Of a stretch of 64,000 bases of DNA, positions 1 to 8,261 are shown piece after piece (within the stretch, counting starts at the first letter, position 1; every line of letters begins with the position of its first letter). A program made the position numbers and the translations under genes. The notes under the pieces were generated by a model, which made no database searches, was not told where the DNA came from, and was given only the letters and a program-made list of their open reading frames with translations. Location of the stretch: the NCBI RefSeq assembly GCF_008329715.1, contig NZ_VTSR01000018.1:183828-247827 (forward strand), given 5' to 3'. Origin of the DNA: Gimesia chilikensis. Its GTDB lineage: Bacteria > Planctomycetota > Planctomycetia > Planctomycetales > Planctomycetaceae.

Positions 1-3000
1 GAGCCTTCCATTTTGACAGGGATACTCGGGAAGAGTGCTTCCAGGGTAATGGTGCCCTGGCTGTCCTTTAATCCTTCGTCGTAGGGAACCGTGAAGTAGG
101 TATCCACGGCGGCATACAGCGTTTCGTAGGGTTTGCCCGGTTCGGGACGGGGAATATTGTTGAAGGATTTTCCGCGTCCGTAGAACGAACCTTTGTGGGC
201 TTCGACCAGTTTCCCGTCCGCACCTTTCTTATACAGTCGGTGATCGATACGGCCACTGAAGCCCTTTGTTTTTTTGTCGTCGGAGGGGAAGGTCAGCCGC
301 ACCGTTGTGGTCTGGCTCTCACCGCTCTCCGGTCTCCACTCGGGAATGTCCAGTTTACGGAACGTACGGTAGTTGGCCATGATCGGAAAATGATCTTGGG
401 GAACGACACGGGTCAGGCTGCCCAGGCTGGCGGACATGCTGCGTACCTGATTGGACGAGTTGGAGTAGGTAATCAGTTTCTCTGATTCTTTGCCGGAATC
501 GACGGTCGACAGAGAGAGTTCGTCGGACGAGGCGCGGAAGCGTTGTGCTTCGATGAGCAGATCGTATTTGGATTCGTTCAACCAGTTACCACTGAAGGTA
601 CTCACGAGCACCTCGTGGATGCCTTCTTCTTTGGTTGAGACCGTCAGGGTGGCGTTAGAACGGTCTCCCCCCAGCTGCGAGGTCTGTTGAATCACACGGT
701 AGCCGATCTCGTCTCCATCCGGATTGAATACGCTGACGAGCAGACGACCTGAGCTGTTGGCTTCAAAACCCAGCATGACGGTCAGACTGCTGTCCCGGCG
801 GGTGACTGCAATCGGGTAGCGGTGGTAGGCACCTGCAGTAATGGTTTTCTGAGGAACGACAAAGGCTGCCTGGCGATCGGAGTCACGCAGGCCCAGTCCG
901 GGCAGGCTGACTTCGGTTTCGAGGTCCGAGAGTTCGATCGGTTTATGTACTACATCCAGGAAGCTGAATTCCCGTTCGCCATGCTGAGTGACGGTGTAGT
1001 AAGCCAGGTAGGTTTTTCCACGCTCCATCAGGTGGCGTTTACGGGTACTGTAGAAAAATGATTTGCTGCTGTTGGAAAGGACCAGGGTGATCTGGTTCCC
1101 CAGTGCCTCTTCCTTACCAGGCAGGGCAATTGAGAACGGGATTTTTTCTTTGTCCTTTTTGACATCCAGAGTCACGACGGAACCGTCGGTATCCTGGATT
1201 TCAACTTTTTCCAGCTTCACGATGGCGGGAGTGTTCTTCAGTAACAGGCTTCCCTGGTCGGAAACTTCCCCGTCAATATTCAGGTCCAGGTCGACCCGCT
1301 TGTGAGCGGCGATGTTATTGGCCCGGTCGTACAGACGGTTGAATTTGGAATAATGATTGATACTGAATTCCGCAGACTGTTTCTTGGGATCCAGGGTCTC
1401 TTTCGCCAGTCGCAGGAATTCGGTATAGGCTTTGTCGATATCGATCAAACCCGCTCCCTGTTGAGCGTAAGTAAACCCGGACATCCGCTGTGCTGTATTT
1501 TCCAGTGCGATACGCATACTCAACGCAAGCGAAGTCAGGGAATAGCGACTGTCAGACGATTTCTTACGGATAGACTCAATTTTCTTCTGTTGTCGTTCCA
1601 ACACCTCCGCATATTCTTTGTCAGCTTTAATCAGGGAGAGCATGGCTGCAGCGGCACCGGCGGCAATGGGAGACGACATACTGGTCCCGTTAAACATGCT
1701 GGAACCATCCGAGTTCAACGGTGTCGAAGACAGGGCTGAACCAGGGGCTACGACGTTAGGTCGCATTTCACCTGTGTAGGAAGGTCCTAACGAGGAAAAG
1801 TAAAGCAGACCGTGTTCCGGGGCTTTGACCCCTTCGGCCAGGCGGTAGTGTTCCATCAGAGTATTAGCCGACACATGGGCGCCGACAAAGACTGCAGGGC
1901 TGGAGCCTCCCAGCCCGTTAATCGTACGATAGCCGGGGCCATCATTCGAGGCGGATACAAAGAAGGTGGTTCCGAATTTCGCCGAGAGGTCCTGCAACAG
2001 GATGCTCAAGGGACGTTTCAGATAACCTTCATGACTACCCAGGGAAATGTTGACCACGTCGGGGACATACCCTTGTGGATTAAAGAAGGCCGAGATGATG
2101 CCCCGCAGGATTGCCTGGTCGGTACAACTGCGTCCCGAACAGACCTTGATTGCCATCAGTTCTGCTTTCGGGGCGGCTCCTTCGATCTGGAGTCCACTAC
2201 CGGCAACAATACCGGCCACATGGGTTCCGTGTGACTGTTGATCGAAGGCCACGGTGATTTCGGTGATCTGCTTTTTGGAATCAGGACGGAATAACAGCGG
2301 ATAGGCGATCCGTTTCGTACGTGACGGAAATTCCAGCATGCTCTGATAAGGGACTTTCAACCCGTCTTTCTGCATTTTACGGGCTGTGTTGAAATCGATA
2401 ATTGCTGTTTTTGCTTCTTCACCAGTGAATTTGCCGTCCATGTCCACGTCGACGAACGCCAGTGCGTACTCTTTGGGAAGGTCATGAATCGTCGGATCCG
2501 GCTTACGGGCGACTGCGGGGGCTTCGGGATCTTTGGCTCGTTTTTCTGCTTCTGCCTTCTTTTCCTCTTCGATTTTTTTCAGGATCGGGTTAGGAATCAT
2601 CCCGACCGCAACCAGAAGTTTGTCATCCTTGGTGCCGTTTCGGTTGATATCAACCCCTTCACGACCCAGGGTTGTCCAGAGGTCTCCCTGCTGAAAACCG
2701 AGTTTCTTTTCATCGATATAACCGAAGAAGACCGTTTCGTTTTCTTTGATCAGTTCCGGCAGGGCGACAAATTTCCGATCTTCAATTTCGATTTTGCCAT
2801 CCAGTTGACGAACGCGGGTCAGGGGAGAACGACCTTCGCGGGTGGCATCATCCCAGAAGATCACGCGATCCTGAAAGACGGGGTGGCTTGTATCGATACC
2901 GGTATCAATGATCGCCACAATCGTACCCTCGCCCAGACCTTTACCGGCGACGCGTTTCCGCAGTGCGGGGACTTTGATGTCGTCCAGCGGGACGTAGAGG

Positions 3001-3431
3001 GAATCGAAGTCGGCTTCAGGGACATCCTGCAGTTCAGGAACTTTTGGCTGTTCCGGCGTTGGTTCCAGTACACCCTGAGGTGTGTTTTTGTGAGGCAGAA
3101 TCTCTTCCATAACTCCTGAGGGGAGCTTCAGAGAATCAATAAACTTCTTGTCGTTCAATTTGCTCGGGGGGAGGTTGACCACCAGGAAGGGGATATCATT
3201 ACCGATTCCCAGGTTTGGGTCGTAGACAATTTTTCCACCCGCTTTCTTGACCAGATCCGCGGTGCGTCGGACGTCGTTTACCCGCAGCAGCACGGTCAAC
3301 TCCGGCGAGCAGTCGCAGAGTTCTTCTTTCAACTGGGCGTCAGCCGGGGCAGCAAACTGGTTGAAACCAGCGGCCATGATGGTCAGGATCAGGGTGTATT
3401 TCGACAATCGAGATAAATTGAAAAAGTTCAT
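1..3431 (-). CDS. Exported tripeptidyl-peptidase II-like subtilase (partial, 3' end outside window)
   Basis: A serine protease of family S8; 1143 residues are visible and the C-terminus lies beyond the left edge. The ATG at 3431 follows GAGGG. An N-terminal signal peptide (hydrophobic stretch ending near APADAQ) predicts export. The catalytic residues read as Asp176 (IIDTGID), His404 (SHGTHVAG), oxyanion Asn496 (SASNDGPG) and Ser584 (GTSMSSP). The 228-residue gap between Asp and His is far longer than in ordinary subtilisins and is typical of tripeptidyl-peptidase II; the later His-Asn and Asn-Ser gaps (92 and 88) also fit that family. A long beta-rich region follows, as in TPP II. Expected activity is removal of tripeptides from free N-termini or endoproteolysis of secreted or periplasmic protein. 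Family confidence is high; substrate is unknown. Confidence 0.9.
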   Translation of the reverse strand, partial: MNFFNLSRLSKYTLILTIMAAGFNQFAAPADAQLKEELCDCSPELTVLLRVNDVRRTADLVKKAGGKIVYDPNLGIGNDIPFLVVNLPPSKLNDKKFIDSLKLPSGVMEEILPHKNTPQGVLEPTPEQPKVPELQDVPEADFDSLYVPLDDIKVPALRKRVAGKGLGEGTIVAIIDTGIDTSHPVFQDRVIFWDDATREGRSPLTRVRQLDGKIEIEDRKFVALPELIKENETVFFGYIDEKKLGFQQGDLWTTLGREGVDINRNGTKDDKLLVAVGMIPNPILKKIEEEKKAEAEKRAKDPEAPAVARKPDPTIHDLPKEYALAFVDVDMDGKFTGEEAKTAIIDFNTARKMQKDGLKVPYQSMLEFPSRTKRIAYPLLFRPDSKKQITEITVAFDQQSHGTHVAGIVAGSGLQIEGAAPKAELMAIKVCSGRSCTDQAILRGIISAFFNPQGYVPDVVNISLGSHEGYLKRPLSILLQDLSAKFGTTFFVSASNDGPGYRTINGLGGSSPAVFVGAHVSANTLMEHYRLAEGVKAPEHGLLYFSSLGPSYTGEMRPNVVAPGSALSSTPLNSDGSSMFNGTSMSSPIAAGAAAAMLSLIKADKEYAEVLERQQKKIESIRKKSSDSRYSLTSLALSMRIALENTAQRMSGFTYAQQGAGLIDIDKAYTEFLRLAKETLDPKKQSAEFSINHYSKFNRLYDRANNIAAHKRVDLDLNIDGEVSDQGSLLLKNTPAIVKLEKVEIQDTDGSVVTLDVKKDKEKIPFSIALPGKEEALGNQITLVLSNSSKSFFYSTRKRHLMERGKTYLAYYTVTQHGEREFSFLDVVHKPIELSDLETEVSLPGLGLRDSDRQAAFVVPQKTITAGAYHRYPIAVTRRDSSLTVMLGFEANSSGRLLVSVFNPDGDEIGYRVIQQTSQLGGDRSNATLTVSTKEEGIHEVLVSTFSGNWLNESKYDLLIEAQRFRASSDELSLSTVDSGKESEKLITYSNSSNQVRSMSASLGSLTRVVPQDHFPIMANYRTFRKLDIPEWRPESGESQTTTVRLTFPSDDKKTKGFSGRIDHRLYKKGADGKLVEAHKGSFYGRGKSFNNIPRPEPGKPYETLYAAVDTYFTVPYDEGLKDSQGTITLEALFPSIPVKMEG

Positions 3432-3801
3432 CCGTCCCTCAAGCTTTCGAGCATCAGGACACTAGGTCCTGTAAAATGATTATGTTTTGGAATTCAGCAG
3501 GCAGGTGGGTCGTGTCGAGTTATCGGGCTCCTGGATCACACTTAATTAAGCATGATCGTTAAGCTTTCTCTATAAGACCACACTTTAATATAGGTTACAT
3601 TTTGTTGAAGTTATTCATATTCTCACATGATGAGAGGTGAATGTGAATACCACAGACCGAGGAAAATGTGATTTAATCATGACTCGCAAAGCACTTAGGG
3701 TTAAATTCTGAACTTTATTACCCTGCGGGGGCTTCCCTGAATTCAGATAAATTTGTCAAGAAATAATTGACAAATCGAATCGGGTAAAATACCTTTTATG
3801 C
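3432..3801. other. Divergent intergenic region, 370 bp
   Basis: AT-rich spacer between the TPP II-like gene and the small exported protein, so it should hold promoters for both. On the + strand TTGACA at 3767-3772 is followed after 17 bases by a weak TACCTT, which would leave almost no leader before the ATG at 3802. No ORF or RNA gene is convincing here. Confidence 0.4.
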
Positions 3802-4107
3802 ATGTTTCAGACTGCCCGCCACGCCCTGATGTTTCTCTGCTGTGCCATTGTTGCACTCGACATCGTATTGTTTCTGGGCGGACCTGCTCTTGTGCAGTCT
3901 GAAGGTGAGAATCAGGACTGGTTCTTCTCTGAATTTGAGTTTGAAGAAAACGAAGAATCCGGTGAAGAAGAACCGCTGATCCAGGATGTGGAACTGCTTG
4001 TCGAAGTTTCCCACTTGAGCTCACCCCTCTTTGATGTTGAATTTCATATCAACGAATCCGATCGAGACGAAACCCATGTTTCTCGGGGGCCGCCAGCGCT
4101 TAGCTGA
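3802..4107 (+). CDS. Small exported or membrane-anchored acidic protein, unknown function
   Basis: 101 residues. The N-terminus has a hydrophobic segment (about residues 9-30) that could be a signal peptide or a single membrane anchor. The rest is strongly acidic (runs such as EFEFEENEESGEEE), which suggests a soluble, disordered extracytoplasmic tail. No family is recognised. The start is uncertain: no clear Shine-Dalgarno precedes 3802, and an in-frame ATG lies at 3829. It stands alone, 163 bp before the SulP gene. A real gene is more likely than not, given the signal-like N-terminus, but support is modest. Confidence 0.5.
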   Translation: MFQTARHALMFLCCAIVALDIVLFLGGPALVQSEGENQDWFFSEFEFEENEESGEEEPLIQDVELLVEVSHLSSPLFDVEFHINESDRDETHVSRGPPALS

Positions 4108-4270
4108 GTTCATGCCTGTTTTTTCGATATTCTCCGTCGCGCTCATTAACGTTTCTCTTGTGTCCCACTGTTGAGTCTGCTGCGCGAATAATTCTATGTT
4201 GGTGCATGACCAGTCTGGTCGTTGTTCCCGGGATAGAGGATATCTTCAAGTTCACCCCGCCTGAGCTTCA

Positions 4271-6043
4271 ATGATTCAGGTCCATCGATCATGGATTCTT
4301 TCAATGTCACAAAATCAATTCGATCAACCCAGGTTCAACCTCAAAAGCTATCTCAACGAATTTAATCCCTGGCACAATATTAAAATTATGCATACCAACG
4401 TCCCCAACGATATTCTGGCGGGGATCACGGTAGCTGTCATCGCGATGCCACTGGCACTCGCGTTCGGGGTTGCTTCCGGGCTGGGAGCGGAAGCCGGGAT
4501 GTGGGCCGCAATCTGTGGTGGGATTCTGGTCGGTCTATTTGGTGGATCCAATACCGGCGTCAGTGGTCCTACAGGGCCCAAGGTTGTGCAGCTGGCTGCG
4601 ATTATTGCGGCAACCAAAATGGCCAGTGGGGAGCCTGATATTGTCTTTGCGATGTCGATGGTCTTTCTCAGTGGGCTGATCTGTATCGTCCTGGCTCTGA
4701 TGAAGATCGGGCGGTTTATTTATTACACTCCTTATTCGGTTGTCTCCGGATTCATGTGCGGGATCGGCGTGATCATCATCCTGCTTGAAATCCCACCCAT
4801 GCTCGGATTTGCTACCCCCAATTCCGTGATGAGTGCCATCAAACAGATTCCGTATGACATCATGCACGAAAAGCCGCATGCCCTGATTGTGTCCCTGGCG
4901 ACATTCGCGACGATTCTCATCTGGCCGCGACTGACTAAGAAACAGTGGTTGCCTGCCCCTTTGATGGGGCTGATCGTGGGAACCAGCCTTGCGCATCTGC
5001 TGCAGTTCAAGGATATCGAATATATCGCTTCGATGCCGGTAGGCGTGCCTCACCTTTACTGGCCGGACTTTTCGCGTTTTGGTGATATGATCGGCGGCGC
5101 GTTCGCTCTGGCCGGACTGTGCATTTTTGACTCGCTGCTGACCTGTCTGGTGGCAGATAATATGACCAACGAACGTCATAACAGTGACCGGGAAATCTTT
5201 GGTCAGGGAATTGCCAACATGGGCTGCGGGATTGTCGGGGGCGTGACCACTGCAACCGCCACCATGCGGACCGTGGCGAATATCAAGTGTGGCGGAAAGA
5301 CCGGCCTGGCTTCGATCACGCATGGCCTGGTGCTGCTGGCACTCATGCTCGGGCTGGCTCCTTATGCAAGTTACATTCCGATGGCCTGTCTGGCAGGAAT
5401 CCTGTTGAAAGTCGGTATGGATATCATTGACTACCGCGTGCTGCCGGTCCTGCATCGTATGCCGTTCATGGATTCAATCTGCTTCTGGGCGGTTTTAATT
5501 CTGACGATCTCGGTCGACCTGCTCGTGGCGATGGGGGTCGGTATTACCATTGCCTTTGTCCGGATTGTACAGGAACTGGGGCAGGCTTATGAACAGAATG
5601 TGGTCAATCTGAATGAAATCAGCCGGCCGTTGCCCGCTGATGTATCCATGCCGGAGGACCTCAAGGAAAAAGTTCTCAAACTGCGACTGGAAGGTCCGCT
5701 GTTCTTTGGAGTTTCTGATACAATCTACCGGACATCCTCAGCACTGGTCGATTATAAGTATCTGATCATCCGCATGGCCCGTGTGCCCATGGTGGATATG
5801 TCGGGGGCGTATCTCCTGGAAGATATCATCGACAAAGCGCATGACCAGGGGGCAACCGTGTTCTTTACCGGTTTACGCCCTCAGGTGGAGCGAACCTTGA
5901 ACCGCTTGAAGGTCATCGAAAAGGTGTCTGAACAGAACTGTCTGGCGACCTTCAATGATGCCATTCTGCGGATTCAGGAACTGGAAAGCCGGCAGTCTGA
6001 CACAGAAAATAAGGTTGAGTACGAAGACGTAAGCAGGGTTTAA
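4271..6043 (+). CDS. SulP-family anion transporter with C-terminal STAS domain
   Basis: 590 residues, the usual SulP length. Roughly residues 45-450 form the multi-helix transport core, beginning with a hydrophobic GITVAVIAMPLALAFG-type first helix and a Gly-rich GLFGGSNTGVSGPTGP segment. Residues of about 460-560 form the cytoplasmic STAS domain. SulP proteins move sulfate, bicarbonate or other anions, usually as sodium or proton symporters; the substrate cannot be read from sequence. No carbonic anhydrase or sulfate-assimilation gene is adjacent. An alternative ATG lies at 4304 (MSQNQF); neither start has a strong Shine-Dalgarno. The stop codon overlaps the next gene's start by one base (TAATG), so the two are probably translationally coupled. 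Confidence 0.92.
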   Translation: MIQVHRSWILSMSQNQFDQPRFNLKSYLNEFNPWHNIKIMHTNVPNDILAGITVAVIAMPLALAFGVASGLGAEAGMWAAICGGILVGLFGGSNTGVSGPTGPKVVQLAAIIAATKMASGEPDIVFAMSMVFLSGLICIVLALMKIGRFIYYTPYSVVSGFMCGIGVIIILLEIPPMLGFATPNSVMSAIKQIPYDIMHEKPHALIVSLATFATILIWPRLTKKQWLPAPLMGLIVGTSLAHLLQFKDIEYIASMPVGVPHLYWPDFSRFGDMIGGAFALAGLCIFDSLLTCLVADNMTNERHNSDREIFGQGIANMGCGIVGGVTTATATMRTVANIKCGGKTGLASITHGLVLLALMLGLAPYASYIPMACLAGILLKVGMDIIDYRVLPVLHRMPFMDSICFWAVLILTISVDLLVAMGVGITIAFVRIVQELGQAYEQNVVNLNEISRPLPADVSMPEDLKEKVLKLRLEGPLFFGVSDTIYRTSSALVDYKYLIIRMARVPMVDMSGAYLLEDIIDKAHDQGATVFFTGLRPQVERTLNRLKVIEKVSEQNCLATFNDAILRIQELESRQSDTENKVEYEDVSRV

Positions 6044-7158
6044 TGCGAATACTGGCAATCAATGCGTATCATGGTGGGAGTCATCGTGATTTCCTGCAGT
6101 ATTGGGTCTCGCATAGTTGCCATGAATTCACTGTCCTGACATTACCTCCGCGGCATTGGAAGTGGAGAATGCAGCATGCTGCTTTAACCCTCGCTACCGA
6201 GGTTGAGCAGCGCTCTGCATCCGGCGCCCGCTGGGATGTGCTGTTTGTGACCGACATGTTCGATCTGACGACGTTTCTGGGGCTGGTCCGTAAAGAGATT
6301 ATGGACTTGCCCCGCATCGTCTATTTTCATGAGAACCAGTGGACCTATCCGGTTCCTGAAAACGAAGTTCGTGATCTGACTTACGGATTTATCAATCTGA
6401 AATCCGCTATTTCCGCGGACGCACTCTGGTTCAATTCCGATTTTCATCGGCAAGAGTTTTTTCAGGGTTCGGCTGAGTTCCTGCAACGTATGCCGGACTA
6501 TGCTTCGGTAGACGTGCTGAAACCACTGCAGCAAAAGTCGTCTGTGCGACCTCCGGGAATTCCATCTCTTGAAGGAATGCATCGGGAACAGAAGTCCAGG
6601 CCAATTCAGATTCTATGGGTGGCTCGCTGGGAATATGATAAGAATCCGGAGCAGTTCTGTGACGCGGTCACTCAACTGGATACACAGGGGGTTGATTTCC
6701 GACTGAGTGTGCTGGGCCAGTCCACCCCGGAAATCCCCGACTGCTTTCTGGAATTGAAATCACAATTTGCAGACCGGATAGATCATTGGGGCTTTCTCGA
6801 AAGTCGATCCGACTATCAGCGGGCCCTGCAGGCGTCGGATATTGTGATCTCAACCGCCTGGCATGAATTCTTCGGGATTTCGATCCTGGAAGCGGTCGAA
6901 GCCGGTTGTCTGCCGGTACTGCCGAACCGACTCTCATACCCTGAGATATTTGCTGAGGCTCCCGAATGTTTCTATGACGGATCAACTGAGGCACTGGTTG
7001 CGAAGGTCATGGAGTATTCACGACTACTGCAATCGGACCAGGTAACCACGGATGTGCGGGAGCGGCAGAAAAAAATCTGTCTCCGCTACCATTGGGAGTC
7101 CGTTGCCCACGCGCTGGATGAAAGTGTTGCCGAGTGCTGCCGCAGGCCTCGTCTCTGA
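6043..7158 (+). CDS. Glycosyltransferase resembling tRNA-queuosine mannosyltransferase (GTDC1/QTMAN, DUF3524)
   Basis: 371 residues of GT-B type. The N-terminal domain matches the pattern I know from vertebrate GTDC1 (tRNA-queuosine alpha-mannosyltransferase): AYHGGSH near residue 8, LPPRHWKWRMQHAAL at about 35-49, then YFHENQWTYPV near 95-105 and a DALWFNSDFHRQEFF segment. The C-terminal half is a Rossmann-like group-1 domain with VARWEYDKNPE and a donor-site-like HEFFGISILEAVEAGCLPVLP motif. In animals the enzyme mannosylates queuosine in tRNA-Asp from GDP-mannose. A bacterial member may act on tRNA or another acceptor; that is inference. It starts inside the SulP stop (TAATG) with AGCAGGG upstream. 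Confidence 0.82.
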   Translation: MRILAINAYHGGSHRDFLQYWVSHSCHEFTVLTLPPRHWKWRMQHAALTLATEVEQRSASGARWDVLFVTDMFDLTTFLGLVRKEIMDLPRIVYFHENQWTYPVPENEVRDLTYGFINLKSAISADALWFNSDFHRQEFFQGSAEFLQRMPDYASVDVLKPLQQKSSVRPPGIPSLEGMHREQKSRPIQILWVARWEYDKNPEQFCDAVTQLDTQGVDFRLSVLGQSTPEIPDCFLELKSQFADRIDHWGFLESRSDYQRALQASDIVISTAWHEFFGISILEAVEAGCLPVLPNRLSYPEIFAEAPECFYDGSTEALVAKVMEYSRLLQSDQVTTDVRERQKKICLRYHWESVAHALDESVAECCRRPRL

Positions 7159-7174
7159 ATCACATCTGAAGTCA

Positions 7175-7276
7175 TAACCGGTATAAACCCGCTTCAAAAT
7201 TGTGCTGATATGTATAACTGGTACCCGTTCCAGAGGACTGTGACGGTTATAACAATCGGAGCCAGAATACCGGTTA
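7175..7276. repeat. Three related TAAC(C/T)GGTA repeats, two in inverted orientation
   Basis: TAACCGGTAT at 7175-7184 is matched by its exact reverse complement ATACCGGTTA at 7267-7276. A one-base-off direct copy, TAACTGGTAC, sits at 7215-7224. The core is itself palindromic (ACCGGT). They lie in the 298-bp gap before the 7457 gene and could be operator sites, but no regulator is known and chance has not been excluded. Confidence 0.4.
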
Positions 7277-7456
7277 CGCGAGATGCATGAAATCTGGCTT
7301 GATGAGTAATTTGGGCCCTGTTTTATAGTACTGACAGAGAGTCATGCACTTGAATCAATCCAGCGTTTTTCGCTGTAAATTGAAAACTTTTTTATTGTGT
7401 TTGGGATACTGCTCTGGCAAAGTAATACCTGTCAGTGACCGCGTGTTTCTGATTTC

Positions 7457-8179
7457 ATGACGGTCTCACCAACTTTGATTAAAGACTGTATGAAGCATCT
7501 GAGATCTACCCACTTTTGCCAAGCGATTATCATCATGCTTACAATTTCAAAAGACATCCTGCCACAGACTTTTCTGAGCTACATCGCCTTCCGGATTGCA
7601 TTCATGGACACTCTGGAACGCATTGCTCTGGCAAAGCAGGTTGGAGACGATCCGTTCGAATCATTCGGATATCTAACTGAGGTCCCGTTTCTGAGAAGCG
7701 TGCCGCCACACGTGCAACTGGATCTGCTGTCAGTCACCTGGGCCAAGCATCTGGCCAGTGAAAACGTGGAAGGCGACCTCGTTGATGAAAGCGTTGTATA
7801 CGCGGTCTGTGAAACGGCTGCCCGCATCATCGACGAACAACCTGACGAAGCACGTCGTTACCTTGAGGGGGGACCACTTGACGTGCATATCGCCATTGAT
7901 CATTTCCTGTCATCGGAAGTTCGCAATCTGCACCTGAATCTGTCTAACGAAGGCGATTTTCTGCTGATCAGCCAGTTCCAGGATATGTCTCCTGAAGAGG
8001 CTCTGCCGATGAAAGAAGAATTTGGGATTCAGGAAGAAGAAATTGAACCCATGTTCGACGTGTTGATGCAATGGTACATGTCGGTTGACTTCATGCCCAA
8101 CCTGGAAGGGTTGCTGCAGGAACGGGAAGTCGCCCGGGCGATCACAATCGTCGGTCTGAAACAGCAGCCACTGTGCTGA
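7457..8179 (+). CDS. Conserved hypothetical protein, helical and acidic
   Basis: Up to 240 residues with no recognised family. It is mostly helix-like and acidic, with no signal peptide, membrane segment or cysteine motif in the well-composed part. The true start is unclear: in-frame ATGs lie at 7457, 7490, 7535 (MLTISKD) and 7604 (MDTLERI), none with a convincing Shine-Dalgarno; 7535 or 7604 seem likelier because the first 26 residues look unlike the rest. Transcription ends at a strong terminator just downstream at 8223-8261. It converges on rarA. Confidence 0.65.
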   Translation: MTVSPTLIKDCMKHLRSTHFCQAIIIMLTISKDILPQTFLSYIAFRIAFMDTLERIALAKQVGDDPFESFGYLTEVPFLRSVPPHVQLDLLSVTWAKHLASENVEGDLVDESVVYAVCETAARIIDEQPDEARRYLEGGPLDVHIAIDHFLSSEVRNLHLNLSNEGDFLLISQFQDMSPEEALPMKEEFGIQEEEIEPMFDVLMQWYMSVDFMPNLEGLLQEREVARAITIVGLKQQPLC

Positions 8180-8222
8180 ATCAGCACAGTCAGGCTTAGG
8201 CTGACGAGATGCAACGAGGGGG

Positions 8223-8261
8223 ATCAGGAACGGTTGTTATCATCCGTTCCTGATTTTTTTT
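8223..8261 (+). terminator. Intrinsic terminator of the 7457 gene, inside the 3' end of rarA
   Basis: An 11-bp perfect stem (8223-8233 with 8244-8254), a 10-base loop and a run of eight T. The U-run exists only on the + strand, so it stops transcription of the 7457 gene. It overlaps the last codons of convergent rarA. Confidence 0.85.

Noticed and set aside
4535..5455. 306-residue open frame on the minus strand
   Set aside because: Antisense to the SulP transport core, His/Gln-rich composition typical of a shadow frame.
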